Origin: DASSUW01 sp963730535
GTDB taxonomy: Bacteria; Actinomycetota; Thermoleophilia; Solirubrobacterales; Solirubrobacteraceae
Direction of reading: 5' to 3'
Assembly: GCA_963730535.1 (NCBI GenBank)
Contig: CAVSRU010000012.1
Location: 496,001-560,000, forward strand
Length of the DNA stretch: 64,000 nt
Shown: in pieces, positions 41,850-51,290 of the stretch
How positions within the stretch are numbered: the stretch's first letter is position 1
Layout of the letters: each line of letters begins with the position of its first letter
Translations under genes and position numbers: made by a program
Notes under the pieces: generated by a model
What the model was told of the DNA's origin: nothing
Database searches by the model: none
Seen by the model: the letters and a program-made list of their open reading frames with translations, nothing else

Positions 41850-43011
41850 CGCGGCGCCTCCCGCAGCCAGAGCGAGACGTGGGCGGGCTGCATCGTCTCC
41901 CGCGCCACGGCGCGCAGGTCGGCGCCCACCGCCTCGAGGTCGAGCTCGTCGCGCAGCCGCGTGCCGAACGCCTCCAGCGTCAGCGCCGCGTCGTAGCGGC
42001 GGCGGAAGAAGCGGCGGTCGACGAGCGCCTGGATCCGTGCCCGCGCCGGCCGGAACAGCGCCGCCATGGCCAGCGTCGAGGCGGCGACGGCCAGCCCGGA
42101 CTCCGCGCCGATCACCAGCTGCGCGAGCAGCACGCAGCCCGAGGTAGCCGGCGGCCAGCGTGGCCGTGAGCGCCGCGTAGATCAGCGTGCGCCGGATCAC
42201 GACGTCGATGTCGTAGAGCCGGTGGCGCAGGATCGCGACGCCGGCGGTCACCGGCAGCCCCACGAGCCCGAGCAGGCCGACCAGGAACGCCACCTCGGAG
42301 ATCGTGCCGTCGCCGAGGATCGTCGAGCCGAGGCCCACGCCCGCGATCGCCGCGACGTAGGTGAACGCCTTGATCTGCTGCCGCTCGACGCCGCGCGAGC
42401 GCCGGAGGCGGAGCGCGAGCCCGAACGCCGCCACCAGCATCGCCGGCAGCGCCGTCAGGTCGGTCGCGTCCCCGACGACGCGGATGACGTCGGCCGCCGT
42501 CCCGCCCGGCGCCACGGGGTTCGCGAAGCCCGGCTCGAGCCGCTCGTCCCGCAGCGCCGTCGCGACGCTGGCAACCACGAGGAGCGCAGCGGCGCCCCAG
42601 CCCACGCGCCGCCAGCGGGCCGTCAGGTAGCGGCCGTCGGGGAACAGCAGCAGCAGGTAGATGGTCAGCCCGAAGAACAGCGGCACGCTCGGCCACGCCC
42701 CGAGCCACGCGGCGACGGCGTCGCCCGGCAGCGGCCCGAGGCTCGTCGTCACGCTCGCCTCCGCGTACGCGCCGCAGCTGAGCAGGAGGCCGAGCCCACC
42801 GCCCATGGCGAGCAGCATCCAGCCGATCGCGTTGCCGGGCACACGCGCGGCGACGACGGCGCCGGTCGTGGCCGCTGCGAGCCCGAGCGCGGCGAAGGCG
42901 AGCCCGAACGGCGCGTCGCTCGTCCCCCAGTCGAGCGCGACCGTGGCCGCGGTGCCCGGCACGCACGAGCAGCACGGCGAGCACCCACAGCACGAGCGGC
43001 AGCCGGCTCAT
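41846..43011 (-). pseudogene. Polytopic sensor-like membrane protein, array copy 3 (two +1 frameshifts)
   Basis: The start is ATG 43011 (MSRLPLVLWVLAVLLV). One inserted base near 42960 is needed to continue into VPGTAATVALDWGTSD, and another in a GGG run near 42138 to continue from AAGYLG to CVLLAQLVIGAESG. The 1166-bp length (3n+2) agrees with two insertions. Corrected length is about 387 residues. This copy has IRRTLIYAALTATLAAGYLG and DRRFFRRRYDAALTLEAF, ending HVSLWLREAPR. The central frame is long and intact, which favours recent damage or sequence error. Confidence 0.65.
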
Positions 43012-44166
43012 TCGCGGCTCCTCAGCCACAGCGAGACCGAGGCCGGCTGCATCGTGTCCCGGACGACGCCGCGCAGGTCGGCGCCCAGCGCCTCGAGGTC
43101 GAGCTCCTCGCGCAGCCGCGACGCCGAACTGCTCGAGCGTCTGCCGGGCGTCGTAGCGGCGGCGGTAGAAGCGGCGGTCCACGAGCGCCTGGATCCGCGC
43201 CAGTGCAGGCCGGAAGAGCCCCGCCATCGCCAGCGTCGAAAGCGCGATCGCGAAGCTCGATTCGGCCCCGATCACCAGCTGGGCGAGCAGCACGCAACCC
43301 AGGTAGCCGGCCGCCAGCGTCGCCGTCAGCCCGCCGTAGACCAGCGTCCGGCGGATGACGACGTCGATGTCGTAGAGCCCGTGGCGCAGGATCGCGATGC
43401 CGGTCGCGGCCGGGATCCCGAAGATCGCCAGCAACAGGAACCCGTTCCATCCGAGCGCCCCGACCACGGAGCTCCAGCGAGCCTCGAAGAGCAGGTCGAG
43501 CATCGCAAGCGCGAGCGACGTGGTCGCCAGCAGGGCGACGAGCGCGAACCACTTGAGCTGAGCACGCTCGGTGCCGCGCGAGCGCTGGATCCGCAGGACC
43601 AGCGAAACGGCGGCGAGCGCGAACGCGAGCGCCGCGAGCAGGTTTCCGATCATCAGCACCACGCCGGCGACGTCCGCCAGCACGCCGGAGGCGGCGAGCG
43701 GGTTGGTCACCGGCATCGAGAGGTCGAGCATGCCGGGCTTCAGGCCGGCGCCGACGATGCTGAACGCGAGCGCGCCCGCGGTGAGCCAGGCGACCGGGCG
43801 CCAGCGTGGACTCAAGAGCCGGCCGGTCGGGAACAGGAGCGGCACAGCGATGCCGATGAGCGTGAACCAGGCGTACCAGAACGATTGCGCCGCCAAGCCG
43901 ACCACCCCGCGCGCCGGAGCGTCGGCCAGCAGCACGTAGGCCTCACCGAAGGACGACAGGGCCCAGGCGATGCCGACGGCGAGCAGCAGCCACCCGACCA
44001 GGTTGCCCGCGTCGCGGGACGCGATCATCGCACCGACCGTGACGTAGCCGATGAGGAAGACCGAGAGCGCCTCGTCGTCGTCGCCGTCGGCGCCGACGAC
44101 GATCGCGATCGACGCGATCCCGAGCAGCACGAACAGCGCCCACAGGCCCCAAGCCAGTCGCTTCAC
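43008..44166 (-). pseudogene. Polytopic sensor-like membrane protein, array copy 4 (one +1 frameshift)
   Basis: GTG 44166 is chosen because AGGAGGT lies five bases upstream; it overlaps the copy 5 stop (GTGA). The frame is intact for about 340 residues (VKRLAWGLWALFVLLGIASI, LLFPTGRLLSPRWRPVAWL, RIQRSRGTERAQLKWFALV, DRRFYRRRYDARQTLEQFG). An extra base near 43133 then displaces the last 40 residues; correction restores RLREELDLEALGADL and HDT-like VRDTMQPASVSLWLRSRE. The 1159-bp length (3n+1) agrees. Confidence 0.66.
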
Positions 44167-45383
44167 CGCGACCTCCTGAGCCATAGCGACACATGCGCCG
44201 GCTGGACCGTCTCGCTGGACGACCGCGCGCAGGTCGGCGCCGAGCGGCCTCGAGGTCGAGCTCGTCGCCGCAGGCGGCCACCGAACGCGTCGAGCGTGCG
44301 CGGGCGTCGTAGCGCGCGGCGGTAGAAGCGCCGGTCGACGGCCGCCTGGATGCGCGCCCGCGCCGGGCGGAAGAGCGCCGCCACGGCGAGCGTCGAGGCG
44401 GCGACGGCGAGCCCGGAGTCCCGCGCCGATCACCCGCTGGAGCGAGCAGCACGCAGCCGAGGTAGCCGGCGGCCAGCGTCGCCGTGAGCGCGCCGTAGAC
44501 CAGCGTGCGGCTGATGACGACGTCGATGTCGTAGAGGCCGTGGCGCAGGATCGCGAGCCACGGCCGCGATCGGCAGGCCGGAGAAGACGCCGGCGAACAC
44601 CAGCCCGCCGCGTCGAGTCCGTCGGCCTCGCCCTCGCCCAGCACGACGGTCGCCGGCTGCTGAGAACGGACACGAGCTACAGGCCCGCCGCGTAGGCGAT
44701 CCACTTGACCTGCTGGCGCTCGTCCCGGGCGAGCGGCGGAAGCGCACGATCAGCGAGGCAACGGCTGCGAGGAGGACGACGAAGGTCGCCGCGTCGCCGA
44801 CCACGTTCGCAGGCCAGGCCGGCCCCGCGAACGGGTTGTCGACCGAAGGGAAACCCTCCAGCGGCCCGGGAGCAAGCCCGAGCCGCGAAGGATCACCGCC
44901 AGCAGGTGGTCCGCACGCCCACGCGACGACCCGCCACCGCGCACGAGACGGAGGCGCCCGTCGGGGAACAGCAGGACAGCGCGAGCGCGATCGGCCGGCG
45001 AGGAGCGGGCGGAGCCAGGACGACGACCACGCGGCGTAGCGGCCGCCGGGAGCCCGGGATCGACGCTGAGAGGCGTAGTGGGCGTAGCCGAGCGCGAGCG
45101 CGTAGAGGCCCTGGAGCTGCGCCAGCGTCAAGAACAGCCAGCCGATCGGGTTCCCCGGCATCCGCGAGGCGACCACGGCGCCGATCAGCGCGAACACCAG
45201 CAGCACGGGCATGAACGCGAGCGAGAGGCTGAACGACGTGTCCTGGCGCTCGAGCACGGCGGCCGGCACTTCGGCGAGCAGCGCGGCGCCCGCGACGCTC
45301 GCCGCCACGTAGACGCCGACGAGGCTCCAGGCCAACCGCCCACTGCGCTGCAGCGCGAGCCGCCGTGCCCGCTCGAACGTCAT
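44163..45383 (-). pseudogene. Polytopic sensor-like membrane protein, array copy 5 (multiple frameshifts)
   Basis: ATG 45383 opens MTFERARRLALQRSGRLAWS, and the frame holds through FALIGAVVASRMPGNPIGWL to about residue 107. After that, recognisable pieces (WPANVVGDAATFVVLLAAVA, AILRHGLYDIDVVISRTLVY, MAALFRPARARIQAAVDRRF, VQPAHVSLWLRRSR) occur in changing frames, requiring at least five indels before the stop at 44163. Base order here is much more disturbed than in other copies. The start codon lies inside the left arm of the 11-bp inverted repeat shared with the BTAD gene. Confidence 0.6.
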
Positions 45384-45421
45384 TGCGCTCGATTGTCTTC
45401 CAGCTGGTACATCGAGCGCAA
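45383..45421. promoter_or_regulatory. Perfect 11-bp inverted repeat in the array/BTAD divergent promoter
   Basis: TTGCGCTCGAT (45383-45393) and ATCGAGCGCAA (45411-45421) are exact reverse complements, 17 bases apart, with CCAGCTGG (45400-45407), itself a palindrome, between them. It lies in the 70-base gap between the two divergent starts and is a strong operator candidate for the BTAD regulator. Confidence 0.55.
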
Positions 45422-45434
45422 CCCTCCCCCCGCG

Positions 45435-45454
45435 GCGTCCGGAAATCGTTACGG
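45435..45454 (+). repeat. Direct repeat, right copy, flanking the membrane-protein array
   Basis: GCGTCCGGAAATCGTTACGG, 19/20 identical to 39458-39477. It ends on the first base of the BTAD GTG codon. Confidence 0.45.
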
Positions 45455-48157
45455 TGGCCGAGGTGGCGCCGGTCGAGGTCATGCTGTTGGGGTCGCCGCA
45501 GGTGCGGCGCGACGGAACGGCCGTCGCGTTCGATACCCGCAAGGCGCTCGCGCTGCTCGCCCACCTCGCGCTCACCGACCGTGCGCGCCCGCGTGACGTC
45601 CTCGCCGAGCTGCTGTGGCCCGACCACGACGCCGAGCATGCGCGCGGCGCGCTCCGGCGCACGCTCTCGACGCTGCGAGGGGCGATCGGGGCCGACGCGA
45701 TCGAGGCGACCCGGGAGCGGGTGGCGCTGGTGCGCGGCCCCGCGCTGGCGATCGACGTCGACCGCTTCCGCGCGCTCGCGGCCGCGGATGCGCTCGAGGA
45801 GGCCGCCGCCGTGTTCCGGGGCGACTTCCTCGAGGGCTTCGGCCTCCGGGACGCGCCCGCGTTCGAGGACTGGCAGCGCGGCGAGGCGGACGGGCTGCGA
45901 CGCGAGCTCGCCGCGGTGCTCGGCCGGCTCGTGGAGGCGCGCGAGGCGGCGCGCGACTGGCCGGCCGCGCTCGCGCACGCCGGCCGCTGGCTCGACCTCG
46001 ACCCGCTGCACGAGCCCGCTCACCGCGCCGTGATCCGGCTGCACGCGCTGCGCGGCGACCGCGCGGCCGCGCTCGAGCAGTACCGGGAGTGCGTGCGCGC
46101 GCTCTCGCGCGAGCTGGGCGTCCCTCCGCTTCACGAGACGACCGCGCTCTACGAGGCGGTCAGCGAAGGAACGCTGGCCCCAGCTGCCCGCGCCCGCCGC
46201 TCCGGTGCCGGCCACCGCGGAGCCGACGGCGCTCGTCGGCCGCGACACCGAGCGCGCCGCGCTGATCGAGCGCTTCGACGGCATGGGCGACGAGGGCCGC
46301 GTCGTGGTGATCGAGGGCGAGGCCGGCATCGGCAAGACGCGCCTGGCCGGGGAGCTGCTCGCCCACGCGCGCGGGCGCGGCGCGCCCGTGCTCGTCGGTC
46401 GCGCCTACGAGGAGGAGGCCGGGCTCGCGTACGGGCCGCTCGTCGAGGCGCTCCAGTCGCGGCTGCGCGACGACGCCACGTGGGTCGCGCACGCGCCTCC
46501 GCGCGCGCTGGCCGAGGCGGCGCGCCTGGTCCCCGAGCTCGTCGAGGCGCGCTCGGGCCTCCCCGCTCCCCCGGCGCTCGACGGGCCGGCCGCGCAGGTG
46601 CGGTTCTTCGACGGGGTGTGGGAGACGGTCGTGGCGGCGGCGCGGGGCGGCGCGATCTTCGTCGACGACCTCCAGTGGGCCGACGAGGCGTCGCTTGCCC
46701 TGCTCGGCTACGGGCTCCGGCGGCTCGGCGGCCGGCCGCTGCTCGTGCTGCTCGCCTGGCGGCCGCCGTTCGAGCCGCCCCTGCGCCGCGTCGTGGGCGA
46801 GGCGGCGCGGGCCGGCACGGCGACCGTGCTGCCTCTCGAGCGCCTCGGCCCGGACGAGGTCTCCGAGCTGCTGGCAGCGGTTCGCCCCGAGGCGGCCGGC
46901 GGCGCGCTCGCCCGTCGGCTGTACGACGAGACCGAGGGCGTGCCGTTCCTGCTCGTCGAGTACCTGCGCGCGCTCGGGCCGGACGCCGACCGCGAGTGGT
47001 CGCTCCCGCCGGCGGCCCGCGACGTGCTCCGGGCGCGGGTGGCCGGCACGGGTGAGGTGGCGCGGCAGGTGCTGGCGGCGGCCGCCGTGATCGGCCGCTC
47101 GTTCGACGTCGAGACCGTGCGCGCGGCCAGCGGCCGTGGCGACGAGGAGACGGTGACGGCGATCGAGGAGCTGCTCCGCCGCGGGCTCGTGCGCGAGGGT
47201 GCCGCCGCGTACGACTTCGCCCACGAGCGGCTGCGCGCGCTGGTCTACGAGGAGACGAGCCTCGCCCGCCGGCGGCTGCTGCACGCGCGGGCCGCGACCT
47301 CGGGGCCGGCCGCGGCGGTGGCGCGCCACCTCGCGCTCGCCGGGCGCGACGACGAGGCCGCGCGGGCGTACGCGCAGGCGGCCGCCGACGCGCGCCGCGT
47401 GTACGCCAACGCCGAGGCGCTCGACCACCTCCAGTCCGCCCTGGCGCTCGGACACCCGGACCGCGCCGCGCTGGAGGCCGCGATCGGCGATCTGGAGACG
47501 CTGCGCGGCGACTACGGCGCGGCGCTTGCGGCCTACCGGGCGGCAGCGGCGGACGCGCCGTCCGGCGAGCTCGAGCACCGGCTCGGGCAGGTCCACCACC
47601 GCCGGGGGGAGTGGCCGCTCGCCGAGCGCCACTTCCGCGCCGCGCTCGACGCCACGACCGAGCCGGCCGCGCGCGCCCGCATCGTCGCCGACCTCAGCCT
47701 CACCGCGCAGGACGGCGGCGACGGCGAGCGCGCCGCTGCGCTGGCCGCCGACGCCCTCGAGCTCGCCGAGCAGGCGGGAGACCCGCGCGCGCTCGGCCAG
47801 GCGCACAACCTGCTGGGGATGCTCGAGGCGTCGCTCGACCACCTCGCCCGCAGCCTCGCCCTGGCCGAGCAGGTGGGCGACCCGCAGGGCCGCATGGCGG
47901 CGCTCAACAACCTCGCGCTCGCCCATCGCGGGCAGGGCGAGCTCGACCGCGCACTGGAGCTCACGGACCAGGCGCTCGCGCTCTGCACCGAGCTCGGGGA
48001 CCGCCACCGCGAGGCGGCGCTGCGCAACAACCGCGCGGACCTGCTGCACGCGAGCGGGCGCCCCGAGGAGGCGATGGACGAGCTCAAGCGCGCGGTGACG
48101 ATCTTCGCCGAGATCGGCGCCGAGCGGCCCGAGGTGTGGAAGCTCGCCCGCTGGTGA
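45454..48157 (+). pseudogene. BTAD-AAA-TPR transcriptional regulator, interrupted by a +1 frameshift
   Basis: GTG 45454 opens about 250 residues comprising an OmpR-like winged helix (VEVMLLGSPQVRRDGTAVAF, LLWPDHDAEHARGALRRTLS) and the BTAD helical domain (about 95-240, ending LGVPPLHETTALYEAV). An extra base near 46185 displaces the rest: the AAA domain with Walker A GEAGIGKTRLAGEL and Walker B GAIFVDDLQWADEASLALL, then tetratricopeptide-like helices (ALAYRGQGELDRALE-type repeats) to 48157. The 2704-bp length (3n+1) fits one insertion; corrected length is about 900 residues. It is divergent from the sensor-like array and is presumably its regulator or output. Two separate proteins are an alternative reading. 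Confidence 0.72.
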
Positions 48158-48162
48158 GGGGC

Positions 48163-49779
48163 TCAGCCCCGCGGCGCGCCGGCTCGGAGGAGCGAGCCGC
48201 GGGCGGTCGGCCAGGCGAGGCGGTTCGGGCGGGAGCGCGCGACGCGGTAGACGTCGATGCCGTGGTCGAAGGTCGAGACCACGATCTCGAGGCGCCGGTC
48301 GCGGTCGAGGTCGGCGATCGAGGGTGCGGCGGGGATGCCGACGCCGTTGCCGTTGTCGCGCTGGTTGCGGAGGCGGATGTCGTGGAGCCGCCGGCCGCCG
48401 GCCGAGAGGACGACGAGCCTGCCGGCGCCCCGGCTCGGCCCGTAGACGCCGAAGACGAGCTCGACGCGGCCGTCGCGGTTGAGGTCGGCGGCGACGACCT
48501 CGGACGCGAACGTCTTCCTCGCTCCGCGCGCGTAGTCGTACCGCCATAGCCGCTTCCCGCCCGGGCCGACCGCGTACACGGAGCCGTCGGGGACCGCCGC
48601 GACGATCTCGGGGCGCCGGTCCCCACGCAGGTTCACGATCGAGGGCGCGGGGATGCCGCTCGGCGGGTACCAGTCGCCGTCGGGGCGGACGGCCGGCTTG
48701 CGGCTCAGCGGCAGTCGCCGGAACCCCTTGTGCCGCCGCGCGGACCGCGACGCGCTGCCGTACGCGCCGTCGAGCACCATGAACGCGTAGGCCTGGGTCT
48801 CGTACGGGATGCCCCGCTCGACGTTCGGGAGGCCGATCACCTCGTTGCGCCCGTCGCGGTCGAGGTCGGCGATCGAGGGCGGCGAGGCGGTCCACTGGAG
48901 CCACGCGGTCCTGCGCACGTCGGGCCACGGGCCGGTGTGGCGGTGCATGTGGTCGTCCTCGACGCGCGGGCTCAGCCAGCGGATGAACTGACCCCATCCG
49001 AGGCGGCGCCCGGCGAAGGCGCTCTGGCGGTTCCGGTACCACGGCGAGGCGAGCACCGACGTCCCGTCGTGGTTGAAGAGGTTGATCTGGTGGTTGTCGA
49101 ACGTGACGACGATCTCGAGCTGCCGGTCGCCGTCGAGCTGGCCGACGCCGACGTTCTCCCCGTACGCCCCGTAGCCCTGGTTGCCCATGCCGTTGAAGGC
49201 GGCGTCTGATTCCTGGTTGTACCGAGGCCATCCCGGAACGGTCGCGCCGGCGGCGTCGAAGACGAACACCTGCGAGCCGGTGGGCGAGGTGTTGGTCGTC
49301 GTCGCGATCACCTCGACGCGGCCGTCGCCGTCGAGGTCGCCGGCAGCCAGCCCGCGGGTCTCCGGGCACTGGCCGCCGCTGCAGGTCGAAGCCGGCCAGC
49401 CGGGCTCGAGCTGGAGCCGGCCGCCCTGGAGGCTGTATGCGGCCACCGTTCCCTCGTTGCCGCCCACCACGACCTCGCGCACCCCGTCGCGGTCGAGGTC
49501 GGCGACGACGCTCGGCGCGTACACCCGCCCGCGCGTGGCCGTGGCCTTGCCGAGGAGCCGACCGTTGGCGCTGAACGCGAACGTGCTGTAGAACGGCGCG
49601 ACGATCTCGAGCCGGCGGTCGCCGTCGAGGTCCGCGAGCGACGGCGACGAGAACCAGCCCGTCTCCCCGGTCGCGATGTTCTTCACGAACCGCGGCTTCG
49701 CGACCGGCTTCGCGTGCGCCGGCGCCGGCGACGCCGCCACGACGAAGACGGCCCCCGCCGCCACTACCCACCGCCTCAT
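48163..49779 (-). CDS. Secreted FG-GAP/VCBS repeat protein (eight repeats)
   Basis: The protein has 538 residues from ATG 49779. A signal peptide MRRWVVAAGAVFVVAASPAP ends at AHA. The mature protein contains eight calcium-loop repeats (LADLDGDRRLEIVAP, VADLDRDGVREVVVG, AGDLDGDGRVEVIAT, VGQLDGDRQLEIVVT, IADLDRDGRNEVIGL and three more), predicting a beta-propeller. There is no enzymatic domain and no anchor. It is convergent with the BTAD gene, only five bases away. It is a second use of this ectodomain type in the window, besides the two caspase receptors, but shows no closer tie to them. Confidence 0.85.
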   Translation of the reverse strand: MRRWVVAAGAVFVVAASPAPAHAKPVAKPRFVKNIATGETGWFSSPSLADLDGDRRLEIVAPFYSTFAFSANGRLLGKATATRGRVYAPSVVADLDRDGVREVVVGGNEGTVAAYSLQGGRLQLEPGWPASTCSGGQCPETRGLAAGDLDGDGRVEVIATTTNTSPTGSQVFVFDAAGATVPGWPRYNQESDAAFNGMGNQGYGAYGENVGVGQLDGDRQLEIVVTFDNHQINLFNHDGTSVLASPWYRNRQSAFAGRRLGWGQFIRWLSPRVEDDHMHRHTGPWPDVRRTAWLQWTASPPSIADLDRDGRNEVIGLPNVERGIPYETQAYAFMVLDGAYGSASRSARRHKGFRRLPLSRKPAVRPDGDWYPPSGIPAPSIVNLRGDRRPEIVAAVPDGSVYAVGPGGKRLWRYDYARGARKTFASEVVAADLNRDGRVELVFGVYGPSRGAGRLVVLSAGGRRLHDIRLRNQRDNGNGVGIPAAPSIADLDRDRRLEIVVSTFDHGIDVYRVARSRPNRLAWPTARGSLLRAGAPRG

Positions 49780-49827
49780 GGCGGGCAACGCTACATGGAC
49801 ACCGGGATTCCGGGGTAGCTCCAGCCC

Positions 49828-50112
49828 ATGTTCCGATTGCTGCGGCGGATGCCGTTCTTCAAGGTCATGGCCGTCGCCCGGACGGCGCTCCTCGCCCGCC
49901 ATCACCTCCAGCGGCTCGACGCGACCGACCGTCGGCGTCTCGCCGAGCTCGTGCGCCGCGGCCGGCGGCTGAGCCCCGCCGAGCGGGACGACCTCCGGCG
50001 CCTGCTGGCGAAGCTCGGCCCGCGCGAGTTCGCGTTCGCGGCCGCCGACCGCTTCTCACCGGTCCCGCTGCGGTGGCTCGGCGGCCGCCGGAAGGCTCGG
50101 TCACGTGTGTAG
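49828..50112 (+). CDS. Small basic protein of unknown function
   Basis: The protein has 94 residues, starting at ATG 49828. It is rich in arginine and leucine, mostly helical by composition (MFRLLRRMPFFKVMAVARTA, then LDATDRRRLAELVRRGRRLS and PAERDDLRRLLAKLGPREFA). The C-terminus RFSPVPLRWLGGRRKA is distinctive. It has no TM segment. It is divergent from the FG-GAP gene, 48 bases apart. I do not recognise a functional family; it resembles small conserved proteins of this bacterial group by style only. Confidence 0.6.
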   Translation: MFRLLRRMPFFKVMAVARTALLARHHLQRLDATDRRRLAELVRRGRRLSPAERDDLRRLLAKLGPREFAFAAADRFSPVPLRWLGGRRKARSRV

Positions 50113-50120
50113 AGGCGTGG

Positions 50121-50562
50121 TCAGTCGAGCAGCGGTATGACGACGACGTGCCGGCGGTCGGTCTCGTCGACGGCCAGCCGCACAACCCGGAGCCAATCGC
50201 GCATGGCCTGCCCGGCGGTCCCCATTTCTCCTTCCTGGATCCTGGTCGACGGCCGGCTGCAGGTCGCCGGGGACGTCGAACTCGACATCGCGCGTATGCA
50301 GCCATTGGGTGGGGACCACCGCGACGTACGGCTCCCACTCGGAGGTCGCGACGACTCGCCCTTCCCGCTCGATCAACCGCCATGCATCGCCGTCGGCAAG
50401 CGTCCGCGCGACCGATCGACGGAGCTTGTACGCGACCGGGTACCGCAGGACCTCGTCCGCGGCCGGCGTCGCCCGCCCGTCCGTGTCCGACTGGCCGCCG
50501 GCGTCGCAGCCGGCGGCTGCCAGCGCGACGACGACCACGAGCGACGATGCGACGCGGCGCAC
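50121..50562 (-). pseudogene. Small lipoprotein, probably broken by a +1 frameshift
   Basis: GTG 50562 opens VRRVASSLVVVVALAAAGCD, a lipoprotein signal with Cys19, then a soluble domain (DEVLRYPVAYKLRRSVARTL, REGRVVATSEWEPYVAVVPT). Near 50230 the sensible frame changes: TAGQAMRDWLRVVRLAVDET continues to a stop at 50121. The 442-bp length (3n+1) agrees with one inserted base. Alternatively ATG 50225, preceded by AGGAAGGAGA, begins a separate 34-residue peptide and the lipoprotein runs on to 50101 with a low-complexity tail. Function unknown. Confidence 0.55.
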
Positions 50563-50570
50563 TCCTGCCC

Positions 50571-51011
50571 TTATAGCTCCCAGCCGAAGTTGATCGAGCG
50601 CCACGAGGGCCGCTCGCGCTCGTAGAAGCGGTGCGCCTCGGCGCGCGCCTCGCCCGAGTCGAGCTCGAGGTGGCTGGCGCCTTGGTCGCGGGCCCAGAGC
50701 TTGGCCGCGTCGAGCAGGGCCTTGCCGTGCCCGCGCGAGCGCTGCTCGGGATGCACGGCGAGGTCCTCGACCCAGGCCCGCCGGCCGAAGCGCACGGACT
50801 CGATGTCGAGATAGACGGTGCAGAGGCCGACGACCGCGCCGCCGTCGGTGGCCACGAGCACCTCGGCGTCGTCCGAGTGGGCCGCGCGCGTGAGCCGCGC
50901 AGCGGCGGCGTCCGGGTCCCACGACGGCGGCTTGGACCCCGGCGGGGCGAACAGCCACTCGTAGGTTGCGACCAGCGAGGACGCCTCGCCGATCAGTGCG
51001 GGGCGGATCAC
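50571..51011 (-). CDS. GNAT-family N-acetyltransferase
   Basis: The protein has 146 residues. The acetyl-CoA site WVEDLAVHPEQRSRGHGKAL (motif A, R/Q-x-x-G-x-G/A) is clear at about residues 84-103, preceded by GAVVGLCTVYLDI. The C-terminal AEAHRFYERERPSWRSINF is the usual GNAT ending. Substrate unknown. It overlaps the MoaD/ThiS-like gene by four bases, so it belongs to the sulfur-carrier operon, perhaps acetylating a small amine in that pathway or merely co-transcribed. Confidence 0.83.
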   Translation of the reverse strand: MIRPALIGEASSLVATYEWLFAPPGSKPPSWDPDAAAARLTRAAHSDDAEVLVATDGGAVVGLCTVYLDIESVRFGRRAWVEDLAVHPEQRSRGHGKALLDAAKLWARDQGASHLELDSGEARAEAHRFYERERPSWRSINFGWEL

Positions 51012-51280
51012 CCGCCGGCCATGGCCGGAAGGATCACCAGCGTGTCGGACTCGCCGACGCCGGTGTCCAGCCCTTCCAGCACCCGCACATCCTCGTCGTT
51101 GAGGTACACGTTCACGTAGCGGTTCAGCGCGCCGTCGGGGCCGAACAGCTGCGGCTCGGTCGCCGGGTGCTGCTCGGCCAGCGAGTGCAGCACCGCGCCG
51201 ACGGTCTCGCCGGACGCCGCGACCTCCTTCTCGCCGCCCACGGACGGCCGTAAAACCGGGGGAACCTTGATCGTCGCCAT
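51008..51280 (-). CDS. MoaD/ThiS-family sulfur carrier protein
   Basis: The protein has 90 residues. The ubiquitin-like fold ends in LVILPAMAGG; the C-terminal Gly-Gly is the site of adenylation and thiocarboxylation by a MoeB/ThiF enzyme, encoded ten bases upstream in the same operon. The length and the NVYLNDEDVRVLEGL segment are most like CysO, the carrier used for cysteine synthesis in actinobacteria, rather than MoaD of molybdopterin synthase. No cysM or mec gene is adjacent, so the pathway is not settled. Confidence 0.82.
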   Translation of the reverse strand: MATIKVPPVLRPSVGGEKEVAASGETVGAVLHSLAEQHPATEPQLFGPDGALNRYVNVYLNDEDVRVLEGLDTGVGESDTLVILPAMAGG

Positions 51281-51290
51281 CGTCAGGAGG

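Noticed and set aside
39472..45383. Histidine kinases
   Set aside because: Despite resemblance of the membrane part to NarL-type kinases, none of the five genes contains an H box or HATPase domain.
46160..49771. Minus-strand open frame of about 1200 codons spanning two genes
   Set aside because: It is antisense to the BTAD regulator and out of frame with the FG-GAP gene, rich in Arg/Gly/Ala without motifs; stop codons are rare in very GC-rich DNA.
50121..50225. Separate 34-residue peptide with a good ribosome binding site
   Set aside because: The peptide reads as a natural continuation of the lipoprotein after one inserted base, and the gene length modulo three agrees; kept only as an alternative.
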